DNA from: JAISGQ01 sp045604965
Lineage (GTDB): Bacteria > Bacillota > Clostridia > Oscillospirales > Acutalibacteraceae
Direction: 5' to 3'
NCBI GenBank assembly: GCA_045604965.1
Contig: JAZUPB010000044.1
Location: forward strand, 10,595-74,594
Length of the DNA: 64,000 bases
Position numbers and translations under genes: made by a program. Positions 8,839-17,053 of the stretch are shown here, in pieces. Below the pieces are notes generated by a model. It ran no database searches. It was not told the DNA's origin and was given only the letters and a program-made list of their open reading frames with translations. Positions within the stretch are counted from its first letter, which is position 1. Every line of letters begins with the position of its first letter.

Positions 8839-10092
8839 ATGTCAGAAATGATAATTCAAGGAGGTCGTGTTTTATCGGGAGAGATAAGACCTCACGGAGC
8901 AAAAAATGCGGCTCTCCCCGTGCTTGCGGCGACCCTTGCTGCAAGAGGCGAGTGCTGTATACATAACTGTCCGAGGCTTTCCGATGTGGAAGCCGCGTCA
9001 AAAATATTGAGATATCTGGGCTGCACAGTGACAGATCAGGGAGATACCGTTACGGTGGATTCATCACAACCTGTACGCTTTGACATACCGGAAGATCTTA
9101 TGCGCGAAATGCGCTCGTCAATATGTTTTCTTGGTGCTATTCTGGCGCGCTTCGGAGAAGCGGAGCTCACAATGCCGGGCGGGTGTGAATTAGGACCGAG
9201 ACCAATAGACCTGCATCTGTCATCATTGCGAAAGATGGGTGCACAGATAGAAGAAAAGCACGGTAAAATATACTGCAAGGCGCCAAAAGGTTTGCAGGGA
9301 ACAACAGTGACGCTCAGTTTCCCAAGCGTAGGTGCCACAGAAAATATAATGATAGCGGCGGCAACAGCCAAAGGAACTACAGTTATCACAAACGCAGCAA
9401 GAGAGCCGGAGATAACAGACCTTGCAGTTTTCCTCAATTCCTGCGGAGCAAAGATAAGCGGAGCAGGCTGCGGCAGAGTCACTATCGAGGGAGTCGAACG
9501 GCTTCATCCCCATTCTCACAGTGTAATACCTGACCGCATTGAGGCTACCACATATATGTCTGCAGCGGCGATATCAAGGGGTAAGATAATATTAAAGGGC
9601 GTATGTACAGACCATCTGAGCCCTGTTATAGGTACCTTTGAGGAAGCAGGGTGTGTACTGAGAGTGCTGGAAAATGAGCTGGAGCTCACAGCACCGAATC
9701 GACTCAATCCCAATAAATTTATAAGAACTATGCCATATCCCGGATTTCCCACCGATGTTCAGGCGATAATTATGGCGATGACAACAGTTGCGCAGGGAAC
9801 GAGTGTGTTTGTGGAGACTATATTCGACAATCGTTTCAAGCATATATGGGAACTGTGCCGACTGGGAGCAAAAATAAAAACAGAAGGCAGAGTTGCAGTG
9901 GTGGACGGTGTACCCAAGCTTTTTGGAGCACAGGTGGAATCTACTGATCTGCGCGGTTCAGCGGCGCTTGTTGTAGCAGGGCTGGCGGCAGAAGGCACAA
10001 CAACGGTGGGCGGATTAAATCATCTGGACAGGGGATACGAAGCACTTGATGAGGGGTTGTCATCTCTCGGTGCGGATATAAGAAGAGTGTAA
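8839..10092 (+). CDS. murA: UDP-GlcNAc 1-carboxyvinyltransferase
   Basis: First committed enzyme of peptidoglycan synthesis; transfers enolpyruvate from PEP to UDP-GlcNAc, and is the fosfomycin target. The catalytic loop GGCELGPRPIDLH holds Cys116, so a fosfomycin-sensitive form is expected. The EPSP-synthase-like two-domain repeat fills 417 residues. I chose ATG 8839 because MSEMIIQGG matches the family N-terminus and AAAGGG lies 9 bases upstream; the in-frame GTG 8809 lies in the loop of the hairpin and has no ribosome binding site. murA between murG and ftsQ takes the place often held by murB or murC. Confidence 0.97.
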   Translation: MSEMIIQGGRVLSGEIRPHGAKNAALPVLAATLAARGECCIHNCPRLSDVEAASKILRYLGCTVTDQGDTVTVDSSQPVRFDIPEDLMREMRSSICFLGAILARFGEAELTMPGGCELGPRPIDLHLSSLRKMGAQIEEKHGKIYCKAPKGLQGTTVTLSFPSVGATENIMIAAATAKGTTVITNAAREPEITDLAVFLNSCGAKISGAGCGRVTIEGVERLHPHSHSVIPDRIEATTYMSAAAISRGKIILKGVCTDHLSPVIGTFEEAGCVLRVLENELELTAPNRLNPNKFIRTMPYPGFPTDVQAIIMAMTTVAQGTSVFVETIFDNRFKHIWELCRLGAKIKTEGRVAVVDGVPKLFGAQVESTDLRGSAALVVAGLAAEGTTTVGGLNHLDRGYEALDEGLSSLGADIRRV

Positions 10093-10110
10093 ATAAAGGA
10101 GGGCAAGACA

Positions 10111-11424
10111 GTGCCTTACGATAATGATAAAAGCAAGGAAGTAAGCTCGAGCGGAAAGAAATCAGTGACAAAGAGAAGCAGTGCATCTTCCGGAGGAAAA
10201 AGCACATCCGGCACTTCGCGCACGAACGGAACCAAAGCTGCGTCATCGCAGACGGCAAAAAGCAAAGTGTCGTCTGCCAAAGCAAAAAGCAGTACATCTC
10301 GTTCTGCTCAGCAGGGAACAAAGAAGGCTTCATCTTCCGCAGCGAGACCGAAGCAGGCATCAAAAACTCAGAATACAAAAGCAAAAAGCAGACAGGGGAA
10401 TTCCGCTCGCGACGATTACAAGCTGTTTTCTGAAAACGTAAAGAGAACGGAGCGAAGCGAAAAAGCTGCGGCTGCAAAACGCAGTGTGCAGAGCAGCAAG
10501 AAAACAGGCTCAGCTCAAAAATCGAAGGGTAAGTCGCAGTCACGTTCCAAGCTGACAACCGCGCTTACTTATATAATGATAGTGTTTGCGTTTATTGCAT
10601 TGATGGTAACACTGTCTCTGACGGTTTTCTTTAAAATAGAAAGCATAAAAGTAACGGTAGACGGCACAAAATTTTATTCCGAGAGCAGAATAACCGAGCT
10701 TTCGGGAATAGAAGAAGGACAGAACATCTTCTCTGTGGATGCAAATAAAATAGAGAAAAACATCGAGAAAACGATGCCGTACATAGAAGACTGCGAGATA
10801 AAGCGTTCTTTCCCAACAGGCATAAAAATCAAAGCCGAAAGCGCACAGCCTGCAGGCGTTATAACACTTCAGAACGGTATGCGTATAGTTGTAAGCATTA
10901 AGGGAAAATCTCTGGAAGTGTTGGCACCGTATGACGGAAGTGCTGCGTCTGATACAGATGCTGCACCTGCATTATCAAATACAGATACCGCTGCAAGCGG
11001 AACGGATATCGATTCTTCTGAGACAGATATGCCCGCAGATTCCGACAGAAACGATCATTCGGCGTACATAGATGAAACGAAGCTTCCCGAAATAATCGGA
11101 CTGAGCATATCCGATGGTATGGATCCGGGCGAATATATAGTTGCAGAAGATGAAACCGCTCTTGCAACACTTGAGAATATTATGGAGCTGCTCCGGAAAT
11201 ATGAGCTTCCGCCGACAAAGATAGACCTGTCAGCGGGTAAGCTGTATGCGTATTATGATAACCGCATCATAATAAAGATAGGCTCAGGAGCAGAGCTCGA
11301 AACAAAAATACAGCTCGCCGCAGATATCATACACAACAAACTTTCAGAGTATGATTCAGGCAGAGTTGATGTCACAAATCCCAATAAAGGCTATTTTACA
11401 CCCGAATACTTGCTGAATAAGTAA
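10111..11424 (+). CDS. ftsQ: FtsQ/DivIB cell-division protein with long low-complexity N-terminus
   Basis: Bitopic divisome protein expected to form the FtsQLB/DivIB complex at the septum. Residues 1-145 are a cytoplasmic tail very rich in Ser, Lys, Ala and Thr. A membrane helix covers about 147-172, then comes a POTRA domain (from about FKIESIKVTVDG) and the beta domain. The outer part carries an Asp/Ser/Thr/Ala-rich insert at about 274-320. The long tail and the insert make it 437 residues, well above the usual 250-280. The start is GTG 10111, with GGAGGGC 9 bases before it. Confidence 0.85.
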   Translation: MPYDNDKSKEVSSSGKKSVTKRSSASSGGKSTSGTSRTNGTKAASSQTAKSKVSSAKAKSSTSRSAQQGTKKASSSAARPKQASKTQNTKAKSRQGNSARDDYKLFSENVKRTERSEKAAAAKRSVQSSKKTGSAQKSKGKSQSRSKLTTALTYIMIVFAFIALMVTLSLTVFFKIESIKVTVDGTKFYSESRITELSGIEEGQNIFSVDANKIEKNIEKTMPYIEDCEIKRSFPTGIKIKAESAQPAGVITLQNGMRIVVSIKGKSLEVLAPYDGSAASDTDAAPALSNTDTAASGTDIDSSETDMPADSDRNDHSAYIDETKLPEIIGLSISDGMDPGEYIVAEDETALATLENIMELLRKYELPPTKIDLSAGKLYAYYDNRIIIKIGSGAELETKIQLAADIIHNKLSEYDSGRVDVTNPNKGYFTPEYLLNK

Positions 11425-11504
11425 AATAAAAACACGTTATATTGGGCTGACGAAAAAATAAATTACAAAATGTAGAAAAATTCATACATTGTGCATTGCA
11501 TTTT

Positions 11505-11534
11505 TTGAATTGACGTGTTAGTATATCATATAAG
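11505..11534 (+). promoter_or_regulatory. Candidate ftsZ promoter
   Basis: In the 176-base gap before ftsZ, TTGAAT at 11505-11510 and TATAAG at 11529-11534 are 18 bases apart. The A+T-rich gap holds no other feature that I can support. Confidence 0.4.
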
Positions 11535-11600
11535 AATATAACAGCCATATTACGGCGGCGCATAAAATAAAGGAATTAACAAATCCGAGGGGGATTATCA

Positions 11601-12728
11601 ATGTCATTTGCTTATGATACTGACATGGACAGACTGGTACAAATCAAGGTTATCGGTGTTGGCGGCGGCGGCGGAAACGCTGTAAACCGCATGGTTCAGA
11701 TGGGTGTAACAAGTGTTGAGTTTATTTCAGTTAATACTGACCTTCAGGCTCTTATGAGCTCTCAGGCAACCCATAAGATCCAGATCGGCGATAAAATCAC
11801 ACGCGGCAAGGGTGCAGGCTCTGATCCCAGCAAGGGTCAGCGTGCAGCTGAGGAAAGCCGCGAGGATATCGAGGCAGCACTTAAGGGTACAGATATGTGC
11901 TTTATTACCGCAGGTATGGGTGGCGGCACAGGTACAGGTGCAGCTCCTGTAATTGCAGAAATCGCAAAGGAAATGGGCATACTCACTATAGGTATTGTCA
12001 CAAAGCCCTTTGCATTTGAGGGAAGACGCCGTATGGAGCAGGCAGAGAACGGTATCGCAGCACTTCGCGAGCACGTAGACTCTCTTGTTGTTATACCCAA
12101 CGAGCGTCTCAAGATGGTCTCTGAGCAGAAGATAACACTCATCAATGCGTTCTCTGTAGCTGATGATGTTCTCCGTCAGGGCGTACAGTCAATATCTGAC
12201 CTTATTATGCATACCGGTGTCGTCAACCTTGACTTTGCTGACGTCACTACAATAATGAAGGATGCAGGCTATGCACATATGGGTATCGGCCGTGCAGCAG
12301 GCAAGGAGAAGGCATCCCTCTCTGCACACGCTGCAGTATCCAGCCCGCTGCTTGAGACCTCCATCAACGGTGCTCGCGGCGTTATCATCAACTTCACTGC
12401 TTCCAGCGATATCGATCTTGATGACATCGACCTTGCAGCAACAATGATAACCAAGGCAGCACATCCCGATGCAACCATCATTTGGGGTTTTGCACAGGAT
12501 GATAACCTTGATGACGAAATGATCGTTACTGTTATCGCAACAGGCTTCTCTTCTGATGGCTCCGCACCTTCTGTTATGGCAGCCGCAGCTGCAACTGCAG
12601 ACCATCAGCCTGCAGCAGTAGAAGAGGCACCGGCGGTTTCTGCATCAGCTGTTGCTGACGATGAGGATTCCGAGGACGAAGAGTTCATCAATCTTATGAA
12701 CCTTTTCAAGCGTAATCCCGGCAAATAA
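11601..12728 (+). CDS. ftsZ: Cell division GTPase FtsZ
   Basis: Tubulin-like GTPase that polymerises into the Z ring. The GTP-binding loop GGGGGNAVNRM is near residues 20-30, the tubulin signature GGGTGTG is at 107-113, and the T7 catalytic loop NLDFAD is intact. A linker rich in Ala, Pro, Glu and Asp begins near residue 315. The C-terminal peptide ends EEFINLMNLFKRNPGK and does not match the usual D-I-P-x-F-L-R/K docking motif. GAGGGGG lies 9 bases before ATG 11601. No ftsA precedes it. Confidence 0.98.
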   Translation: MSFAYDTDMDRLVQIKVIGVGGGGGNAVNRMVQMGVTSVEFISVNTDLQALMSSQATHKIQIGDKITRGKGAGSDPSKGQRAAEESREDIEAALKGTDMCFITAGMGGGTGTGAAPVIAEIAKEMGILTIGIVTKPFAFEGRRRMEQAENGIAALREHVDSLVVIPNERLKMVSEQKITLINAFSVADDVLRQGVQSISDLIMHTGVVNLDFADVTTIMKDAGYAHMGIGRAAGKEKASLSAHAAVSSPLLETSINGARGVIINFTASSDIDLDDIDLAATMITKAAHPDATIIWGFAQDDNLDDEMIVTVIATGFSSDGSAPSVMAAAAATADHQPAAVEEAPAVSASAVADDEDSEDEEFINLMNLFKRNPGK

Positions 12729-12744
12729 TAAATAAGTTATACAT

Positions 12745-12786
12745 AAAACCCACGACTGGAATTTTAAAGTTCAGCCGTGGGTTTTT
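12745..12786 (+). terminator. Intrinsic terminator after ftsZ
   Basis: AAACCCACG pairs with CGTGGGTTT, with an inner CTG/CAG pair, and ends in a T tract. It separates ftsZ from the DivIVA-like gene. Confidence 0.85.
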
Positions 12787-12978
12787 GCCTGGCAAAATAC
12801 ACGCAACAAGTTTCAAATCGAAATGAATGACGACGTGATTAACTTGTCATAATAACTTAAAAAAGAGAAATATAAGAGCGAAAAACGCGCTGTTGATAAC
12901 ATTTTTGTGTATTTTTTATATGTTGACATAATCATATTTCATAATTTATTAAAAATTGAACAAATTGTAAAATTCCTA

Positions 12979-13007
12979 TTGCGTTGCGAAACATTATGTG
13001 TTACAAT
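12979..13007 (+). promoter_or_regulatory. Probable promoter of the DivIVA-like gene
   Basis: TTGCGT at 12979-12984 and TACAAT at 13002-13007 are 17 bases apart, with an extended -10 TGT directly before. The rest of the 12787-13084 gap is A+T rich and shows no gene. Confidence 0.65.
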
Positions 13008-13084
13008 TGCTACAGGTAAAATGATGTAGTATTATACGCGGCCATAGAAATGGTGCCAGTTTAATATGAAAGGGGGCAGATTCG

Positions 13085-14383
13085 ATGGAGTATGTACAGG
13101 GTAAGCGTTTCAAAAAAGCTCTGCTGGGATACAAGCGTTCAGCAGTAGATGATGAGATGGTCAGCTTGCTTGGTCAGGTTGATGCAATGATGCGCGACCA
13201 GGATAATATGCGTTCCCAGCTTGATGCTATTACAGGTGAAAAGACTGCGGTGGTTGCTGAGCGCGACAGACTTTCCGGTTCAGTAACATCTATGAGCGCA
13301 CAGATCGTACAGCTTGAACAGAATCTGCAGATAGCGCAGTCCACATCGGATAATTTGCGTATGACAATAGAGGCGGGAAATGCAGAACGCAACACATTGC
13401 AGGCCACCTGCGATCAGCTGCGTGTGCGTGACCGTGAGTACGCAATGCGTGAAAGAGAATTCACTGAGCTTCAAAACTCGGTTTCCTCTATTATGTCTGT
13501 TACCAAGCGTGCAACGGACAGATTGTTCCAGCGCGCAGTTGATAATCAGGAACAGGTTACAATGGTTGCTGGTGATGCTGCAAAGGAAGTAGCAAATATC
13601 CGTGCAAGTATGTCTGCTGTCAGAATAGAGCTTAACAATGCTATGGATGACCTTCAGGACAGACTTGACAGAATCGATGCTACCCTTACAGGCGCAGTTC
13701 ATAAGCTTGTTGCTGTAAAGCACGATAACGGTCTCCAGCCCGGAGCAGGCTCTACCGATATAAATGCAGAGGTCGAGCGTCTTCTCTCAATGAGAGCAGG
13801 CGAAGTTGATTATGCAGGCGGAAAGGGCTATTCTGTGCCCGTTCTTGGTCCGTATAGCGCTAAGTTCCTTTCTGATACATCTAAGTCGGTAAAGGAAAAC
13901 GGCTCTATAGAAGTCCGCAAATCCAATCCCTCACCCTTTGACTCTACAAAGAGCTCTATAAATGAAGCGAACAGACTTCTCAACGATACACCGTATTACG
14001 AGGAGCAGCCTGAGCAGGAAGAAGCGGCTTACGAAGAGCATACATTCGAGCCGAAGATCGGTTTTTCTGCTGATGATTACAGCGAAATCGAGATTGTTGA
14101 ATCGGATGATGTCATATGCGAACCCGCATATGAAGTTGTCACCGAGGAAGTATATAACGAAGGCGCACAGAATGTAACATGCAGCGAGGCTATGCACATT
14201 GGCGACAGTGTTGGCGTATCCTCCGGCAGTGCTATGCAGGTTGGCAGAGCATCCTTTATTGAGTACAATGAAGAGCCTAAGGCTCCTGTGATGCCGAAGA
14301 GAGTAACTGTAGAAACCAGAGTTAAGGCCCCTGCAAAGGTAAAGGTTTATTACCGCAAGCCCTTAAAAACAATAAAAAGATAA
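13085..14383 (+). CDS. DivIVA-like coiled-coil protein
   Basis: Likely a polar or septal scaffold. The N-terminus (FKKALLGYKRSAVDDEM, residues 8-24) matches the membrane-binding start of DivIVA/GpsB proteins, F-x-x-A-L-x-G-Y-x-x-x-x-V-D. A long coiled coil covers roughly residues 20-215. The C-terminal half is acidic and Ser-rich, ending in a basic tail. At 432 residues it is about twice the length of DivIVA and lacks further known domains. AAAGGGGG precedes ATG 13085. It has its own promoter and terminator, so it is not in the ftsZ transcript, though its position next to ftsZ supports a division role. Confidence 0.6.
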   Translation: MEYVQGKRFKKALLGYKRSAVDDEMVSLLGQVDAMMRDQDNMRSQLDAITGEKTAVVAERDRLSGSVTSMSAQIVQLEQNLQIAQSTSDNLRMTIEAGNAERNTLQATCDQLRVRDREYAMREREFTELQNSVSSIMSVTKRATDRLFQRAVDNQEQVTMVAGDAAKEVANIRASMSAVRIELNNAMDDLQDRLDRIDATLTGAVHKLVAVKHDNGLQPGAGSTDINAEVERLLSMRAGEVDYAGGKGYSVPVLGPYSAKFLSDTSKSVKENGSIEVRKSNPSPFDSTKSSINEANRLLNDTPYYEEQPEQEEAAYEEHTFEPKIGFSADDYSEIEIVESDDVICEPAYEVVTEEVYNEGAQNVTCSEAMHIGDSVGVSSGSAMQVGRASFIEYNEEPKAPVMPKRVTVETRVKAPAKVKVYYRKPLKTIKR

Positions 14384-14388
14384 TTAAA

Positions 14389-14422
14389 AAGCCTCCGATC
14401 AATTCGGAGGCTTGATTTTTTT
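14389..14422. terminator. Bidirectional terminator
   Basis: AAGCCTCCGA pairs with TCGGAGGCTT, followed by a T tract on the plus strand and A-rich sequence on the other side. It serves the DivIVA-like gene and the convergent small membrane-protein gene. Confidence 0.85.
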
Positions 14423-14762
14423 AGTTGTCAGAATTTTCGGATTCAACAGTGTTGCTTTTAGTGCTGCGTCTGCGAAACCCCTTGGCGGAAACCTGGTCGC
14501 AAGAGGAATCCTCGTCGCAATAATCTGCTGAAAAAAGTGACTCAAGGTCGTGGGAATCGATAGAATTACTTCGTTTAAGGTGAGCAGAAAATTTATAAAA
14601 TCTGATAGAAGCCATAATAAAGAAAAAAATCATTATTACGTAAGGAACCCATTTTGGATATCCATCATAGACCCAGTCCGTCATACCATATATAATTACA
14701 GCGATAACGATGAAGTCAAATATCCCGAGCAGAAGATGTCTTGTAGATCTTAATCTGAACAT
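14421..14762 (-). CDS. Small membrane protein of unknown function
   Basis: 113 residues with two hydrophobic segments near the N-terminus (about residues 9-27 and 39-54), followed by a hydrophilic C-terminal tail rich in Ser, Asp and Arg. I do not recognise a family. ATG 14762 is preferred over the upstream ATG 14804 because AGGGAGG lies 7 bases in front of it. It stands alone between two convergent terminators. Confidence 0.6.
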   Translation of the reverse strand: MFRLRSTRHLLLGIFDFIVIAVIIYGMTDWVYDGYPKWVPYVIMIFFFIMASIRFYKFSAHLKRSNSIDSHDLESLFSADYCDEDSSCDQVSAKGFRRRSTKSNTVESENSDN

Positions 14763-14847
14763 ACGAAATACCTCCCTGATATAGGTGCTATATAAATTTA
14801 GCACATTTGCCGGTCGAATACAATAAAAAAAGAAAAAAACATTATAA

Positions 14848-14872
14848 AAGCCGCAGGATATCCTGCGGCTTT
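14848..14872 (-). terminator. Terminator of the acidic-protein gene
   Basis: A perfect palindrome of AAGCCGCAGGAT and its complement, followed on the minus strand by T-rich sequence, lies 5 bases after the stop codon of the gene at 14877-15527. Confidence 0.8.
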
Positions 14873-14876
14873 ACTG

Positions 14877-15527
14877 TTATATATCAGATTCTGAGAACAT
14901 ATCGGCAGCGGAATGACCGAAGATATCATCGTCGGATTCGGGAGCAATAACAGGCTGCCCTTTGCGTATTACTCCGCAAGCACGTTTAAGTCTGCCGCTG
15001 TTATCGTAGCAGGCAACCTCGTGACCGTCAGCAGATTCGCAGGAATCAGCCTCATAGAGCTTTCCTTCCTCGTCTCGTATAAAATGACGCTGGACAATAC
15101 TCTCGTCAGTGGCATCATCTTCTTCATCAAGCTGAGACATAAGGTCGGATTCAATAGCATCTATCTCAGAAAGCATAGACGAAATGTCCTCCTCAAAGGG
15201 AACATTATCAGCAGCAGTCTCAGATGCATTCAACTCAGCCTCGAGATCATCTGCCTCTTCAAAGAAAATGTCTGTAAGCTCATCAATATCGTTTTCGTGA
15301 TCATCGGAAAGAAACTCATCAACAGGAACTATACCGCTGAGATTGTCATTTTCTTCCTCAAATGAAATATCAGAGCTGAAAATATCATCGATCTCAGCGG
15401 TGACAGGCTCAGCTACACGCGCATTTATCCGAATGACATTTTTCTTGGCAGGAATGACCTTGCTTAATATTACTTCAACCTTTTTGGGGGTCCGTTCTTT
15501 ATAGACAGCTACACATTTAACAAGCAT
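14877..15527 (-). CDS. Acidic protein of unknown function
   Basis: 216 residues. A short basic, beta-rich N-terminal block (to about residue 45) contains repeated Lys/Arg and Val/Ile. A long, strongly acidic central region (Asp/Glu/Ser, about 50-155) follows, then a small C-terminal block with several Cys and Gly residues (HFIRDEEGKLYEAD onward). No membrane segment or known motif is seen. ATG 15527 has GGAGGTG 6 bases upstream, which decides the start over ATG 15545. It has its own promoter with a palindrome, and its own terminator. Confidence 0.6.
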   Translation of the reverse strand: MLVKCVAVYKERTPKKVEVILSKVIPAKKNVIRINARVAEPVTAEIDDIFSSDISFEEENDNLSGIVPVDEFLSDDHENDIDELTDIFFEEADDLEAELNASETAADNVPFEEDISSMLSEIDAIESDLMSQLDEEDDATDESIVQRHFIRDEEGKLYEADSCESADGHEVACYDNSGRLKRACGVIRKGQPVIAPESDDDIFGHSAADMFSESDI

Positions 15528-15547
15528 AGGGCACCTCCAAATCATAA

Positions 15548-15598
15548 TCGTTCACCTATACATATGTATATTTTACCACTTGGTGAACGAAAAGTAAA
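15548..15598 (-). promoter_or_regulatory. Promoter with nested palindromes
   Basis: On the minus strand TTTACT (15593-15598) and TAAAAT (15570-15575) are 17 bases apart, with extended -10 TGG. Nine-base inverted arms TCGTTCACC (15548-15556) and GGTGAACGA (15582-15590) flank the -10. Between them lies a perfect 14-base palindrome at 15557-15570. An operator is possible; no regulator gene is adjacent. Confidence 0.5.
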
Positions 15599-15628
15599 TA
15601 CTCAATGAATAATTTTCAATAAATTTAG

Positions 15629-16099
15629 TTAAATATACACTATATTCGGCAATATACCGGATTCTACAACATCAATAAGAGCGTACGAAGGGCGGTCGCT
15701 GTACCGTGAAACAGAGCCGGGATTTACAATATACAGGCCGTTTTCGTATTGAGAAACAGCATTGTGGGTGTGGCCGAAAAGAACAATATCCGCATTCTGA
15801 GCACGGGCAGCATTTTTAATAACCGACAAATCATATTTTACAGAGTATTTATATCCGTGTGAGCAGAATATTTTTCTGCCGTTAAATTCAACGATCTGCA
15901 ATTCCGGGGCAGACGAGCCGAAATCGCAGTTGCCTCGGACAAACACAGATTTCAGTGGGAGTGGTTTAATAAGCTCATTGTATTCCTTTTCGCCGTCGCC
16001 GAGATGAACGATCAGGTCAACGACAGAAGAATGAATGGAAAGAATATCGCCAAGAGCACGCGAATTGCCGTGAGAATCAGATACAGCAAGTATTCTCAA
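15629..16099 (-). CDS. YfcE/MJ0936-type metallophosphodiesterase
   Basis: Calcineurin-like phosphoesterase of 156 residues. All metal-binding motifs of the family are present in order: DSHGN at about residues 7-11, HLGDGE, RGNCD, SHG and GHTH near residue 105. Family members cleave phosphodiesters such as bis-p-nitrophenyl phosphate; the natural substrate is not known from sequence. AAGGAGATG lies just before the start. It is divergent from the small-gene triad at 16183. Confidence 0.85.
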   Translation of the reverse strand: MRILAVSDSHGNSRALGDILSIHSSVVDLIVHLGDGEKEYNELIKPLPLKSVFVRGNCDFGSSAPELQIVEFNGRKIFCSHGYKYSVKYDLSVIKNAARAQNADIVLFGHTHNAVSQYENGLYIVNPGSVSRYSDRPSYALIDVVESGILPNIVYI

Positions 16100-16131
16100 T
16101 GTCGAAGCATCTCCTTTTTTATCATACTTTC

Positions 16132-16159
16132 ATTATATCACTCATATAATGGAATACAA
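16132..16159 (-). promoter_or_regulatory. Probable promoter of the phosphodiesterase gene
   Basis: On the minus strand TTGTAT (16154-16159) and TATAAT (16132-16137) are 16 bases apart, about 35 bases before ATG 16099. A second TATAAT at 16145-16150 on the plus strand may serve the divergent triad, but I see no good -35 for it. Confidence 0.5.
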
Positions 16160-16182
16160 TAAATAATTTGGAGGAATAATTG

Positions 16183-16416
16183 ATGACAAACGAAATGCTG
16201 AAAAAATTGGCAGCAGCAATAGGAAAAACACCGGAGGAAGCAGAAGAAATGCTGGACAGCAACCCAAAACTAAAAAAGCTGATTTCGGAAATGAGTGAAC
16301 AGGACGCACAGCGACTGATAACCGTGCTGAGCGATAAGGACAGCATAGCAAGGATCCTGTCAACGCCCCAGGCCAAAAATCTTATGGAGGGAATGGGGAA
16401 GAAACAGACAAAGTAA
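16183..16416 (+). CDS. Small helical protein, first of a three-gene unit
   Basis: 77 residues, predicted almost wholly helical, with charged residues and short Leu/Ile repeats; no family recognised. GGAGG at 16170-16174 lies 8 bases before ATG 16183 and supports this start over the adjoining TTG. It is followed after 9 bases by the next small gene, so the three genes up to 16925 look co-transcribed. Confidence 0.6.
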   Translation: MTNEMLKKLAAAIGKTPEEAEEMLDSNPKLKKLISEMSEQDAQRLITVLSDKDSIARILSTPQAKNLMEGMGKKQTK

Positions 16417-16425
16417 GGAGATGAG

Positions 16426-16704
16426 ATGGTGGCAGAACTTGACGATATTCTGGGTTCGCTGTTGGGAGATGGGGCTCAGAGCGGTGAAAAAGGCGGCGAA
16501 GGTGATCTGATCGATATACTGTTCAAGGTGATGCCGCTTATTGAAACAGTAAATAAAGAAACCGATGACGAACGGCTTTTGCGAGCGCTGATGCCATATA
16601 TGAGCGATATCAGAAAAGAACGGCTTGATACAGCGCAATCGATACTGAAAATAGCCAAAATACTGCCATTGGTTGGTAAGATGCTCGAAGGAGAGGATAA
16701 ATGA
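16426..16704 (+). CDS. Small protein of unknown function, second of a three-gene unit
   Basis: 92 residues. A Gly-rich acidic start (residues 1-25) is followed by amphipathic helices; no known motif. AAGGAGATGAG lies just before the start. Its stop overlaps the start of the next gene by 4 bases (ATGA), a sign of translational coupling. Confidence 0.6.
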   Translation: MVAELDDILGSLLGDGAQSGEKGGEGDLIDILFKVMPLIETVNKETDDERLLRALMPYMSDIRKERLDTAQSILKIAKILPLVGKMLEGEDK

Positions 16705-16925
16705 GCAGTATATTTGCAATGACGCAGGATGCAGTGCGCAGAGCGGAAGAAATGTCATACCGATGCTCCTCAAAAGAAATGAAAAGAGAAAGCGAAAAAT
16801 TGAGGATAACAGATTACCTGAAAGGAAAAGAGGAGATTGTTCTCCTGTTGGTAATATTGCTGCTGCTTTATAAACGCGGTGCAAATGCAATACTTTTGTT
16901 AGCAATAATGTACGTAATGATATAG
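16701..16925 (+). CDS. Small tail-anchored membrane protein, third of a three-gene unit
   Basis: 74 residues: a charged soluble part of about 45 residues, then a strongly hydrophobic C-terminal stretch broken by a short basic turn (YKRGAN), enough for one or two membrane passes. No family recognised. AAGGAG lies 7 bases before ATG 16701 inside the previous gene. No terminator is seen after it. Confidence 0.55.
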   Translation: MSSIFAMTQDAVRRAEEMSYRCSSKEMKRESEKLRITDYLKGKEEIVLLLVILLLLYKRGANAILLLAIMYVMI

Positions 16926-16971
16926 ATAAATATCGTCATTGTGCCGAATTTCCTGTTTTTTTGCTTGAAAC

Positions 16972-17000
16972 TTGCACTTTTTTTGTCAATGTGATAAGAT
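16972..17000 (+). promoter_or_regulatory. Probable promoter of the DUF1508 gene
   Basis: TTGCAC at 16972-16977 and TAAGAT at 16995-17000 are 17 bases apart, with extended -10 TGA in front. Confidence 0.7.
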
Positions 17001-17053
17001 AAAGTTACAATGCGGTGAACATTGGTAAATTATGTCGGGAGGTAATCAGTAAA

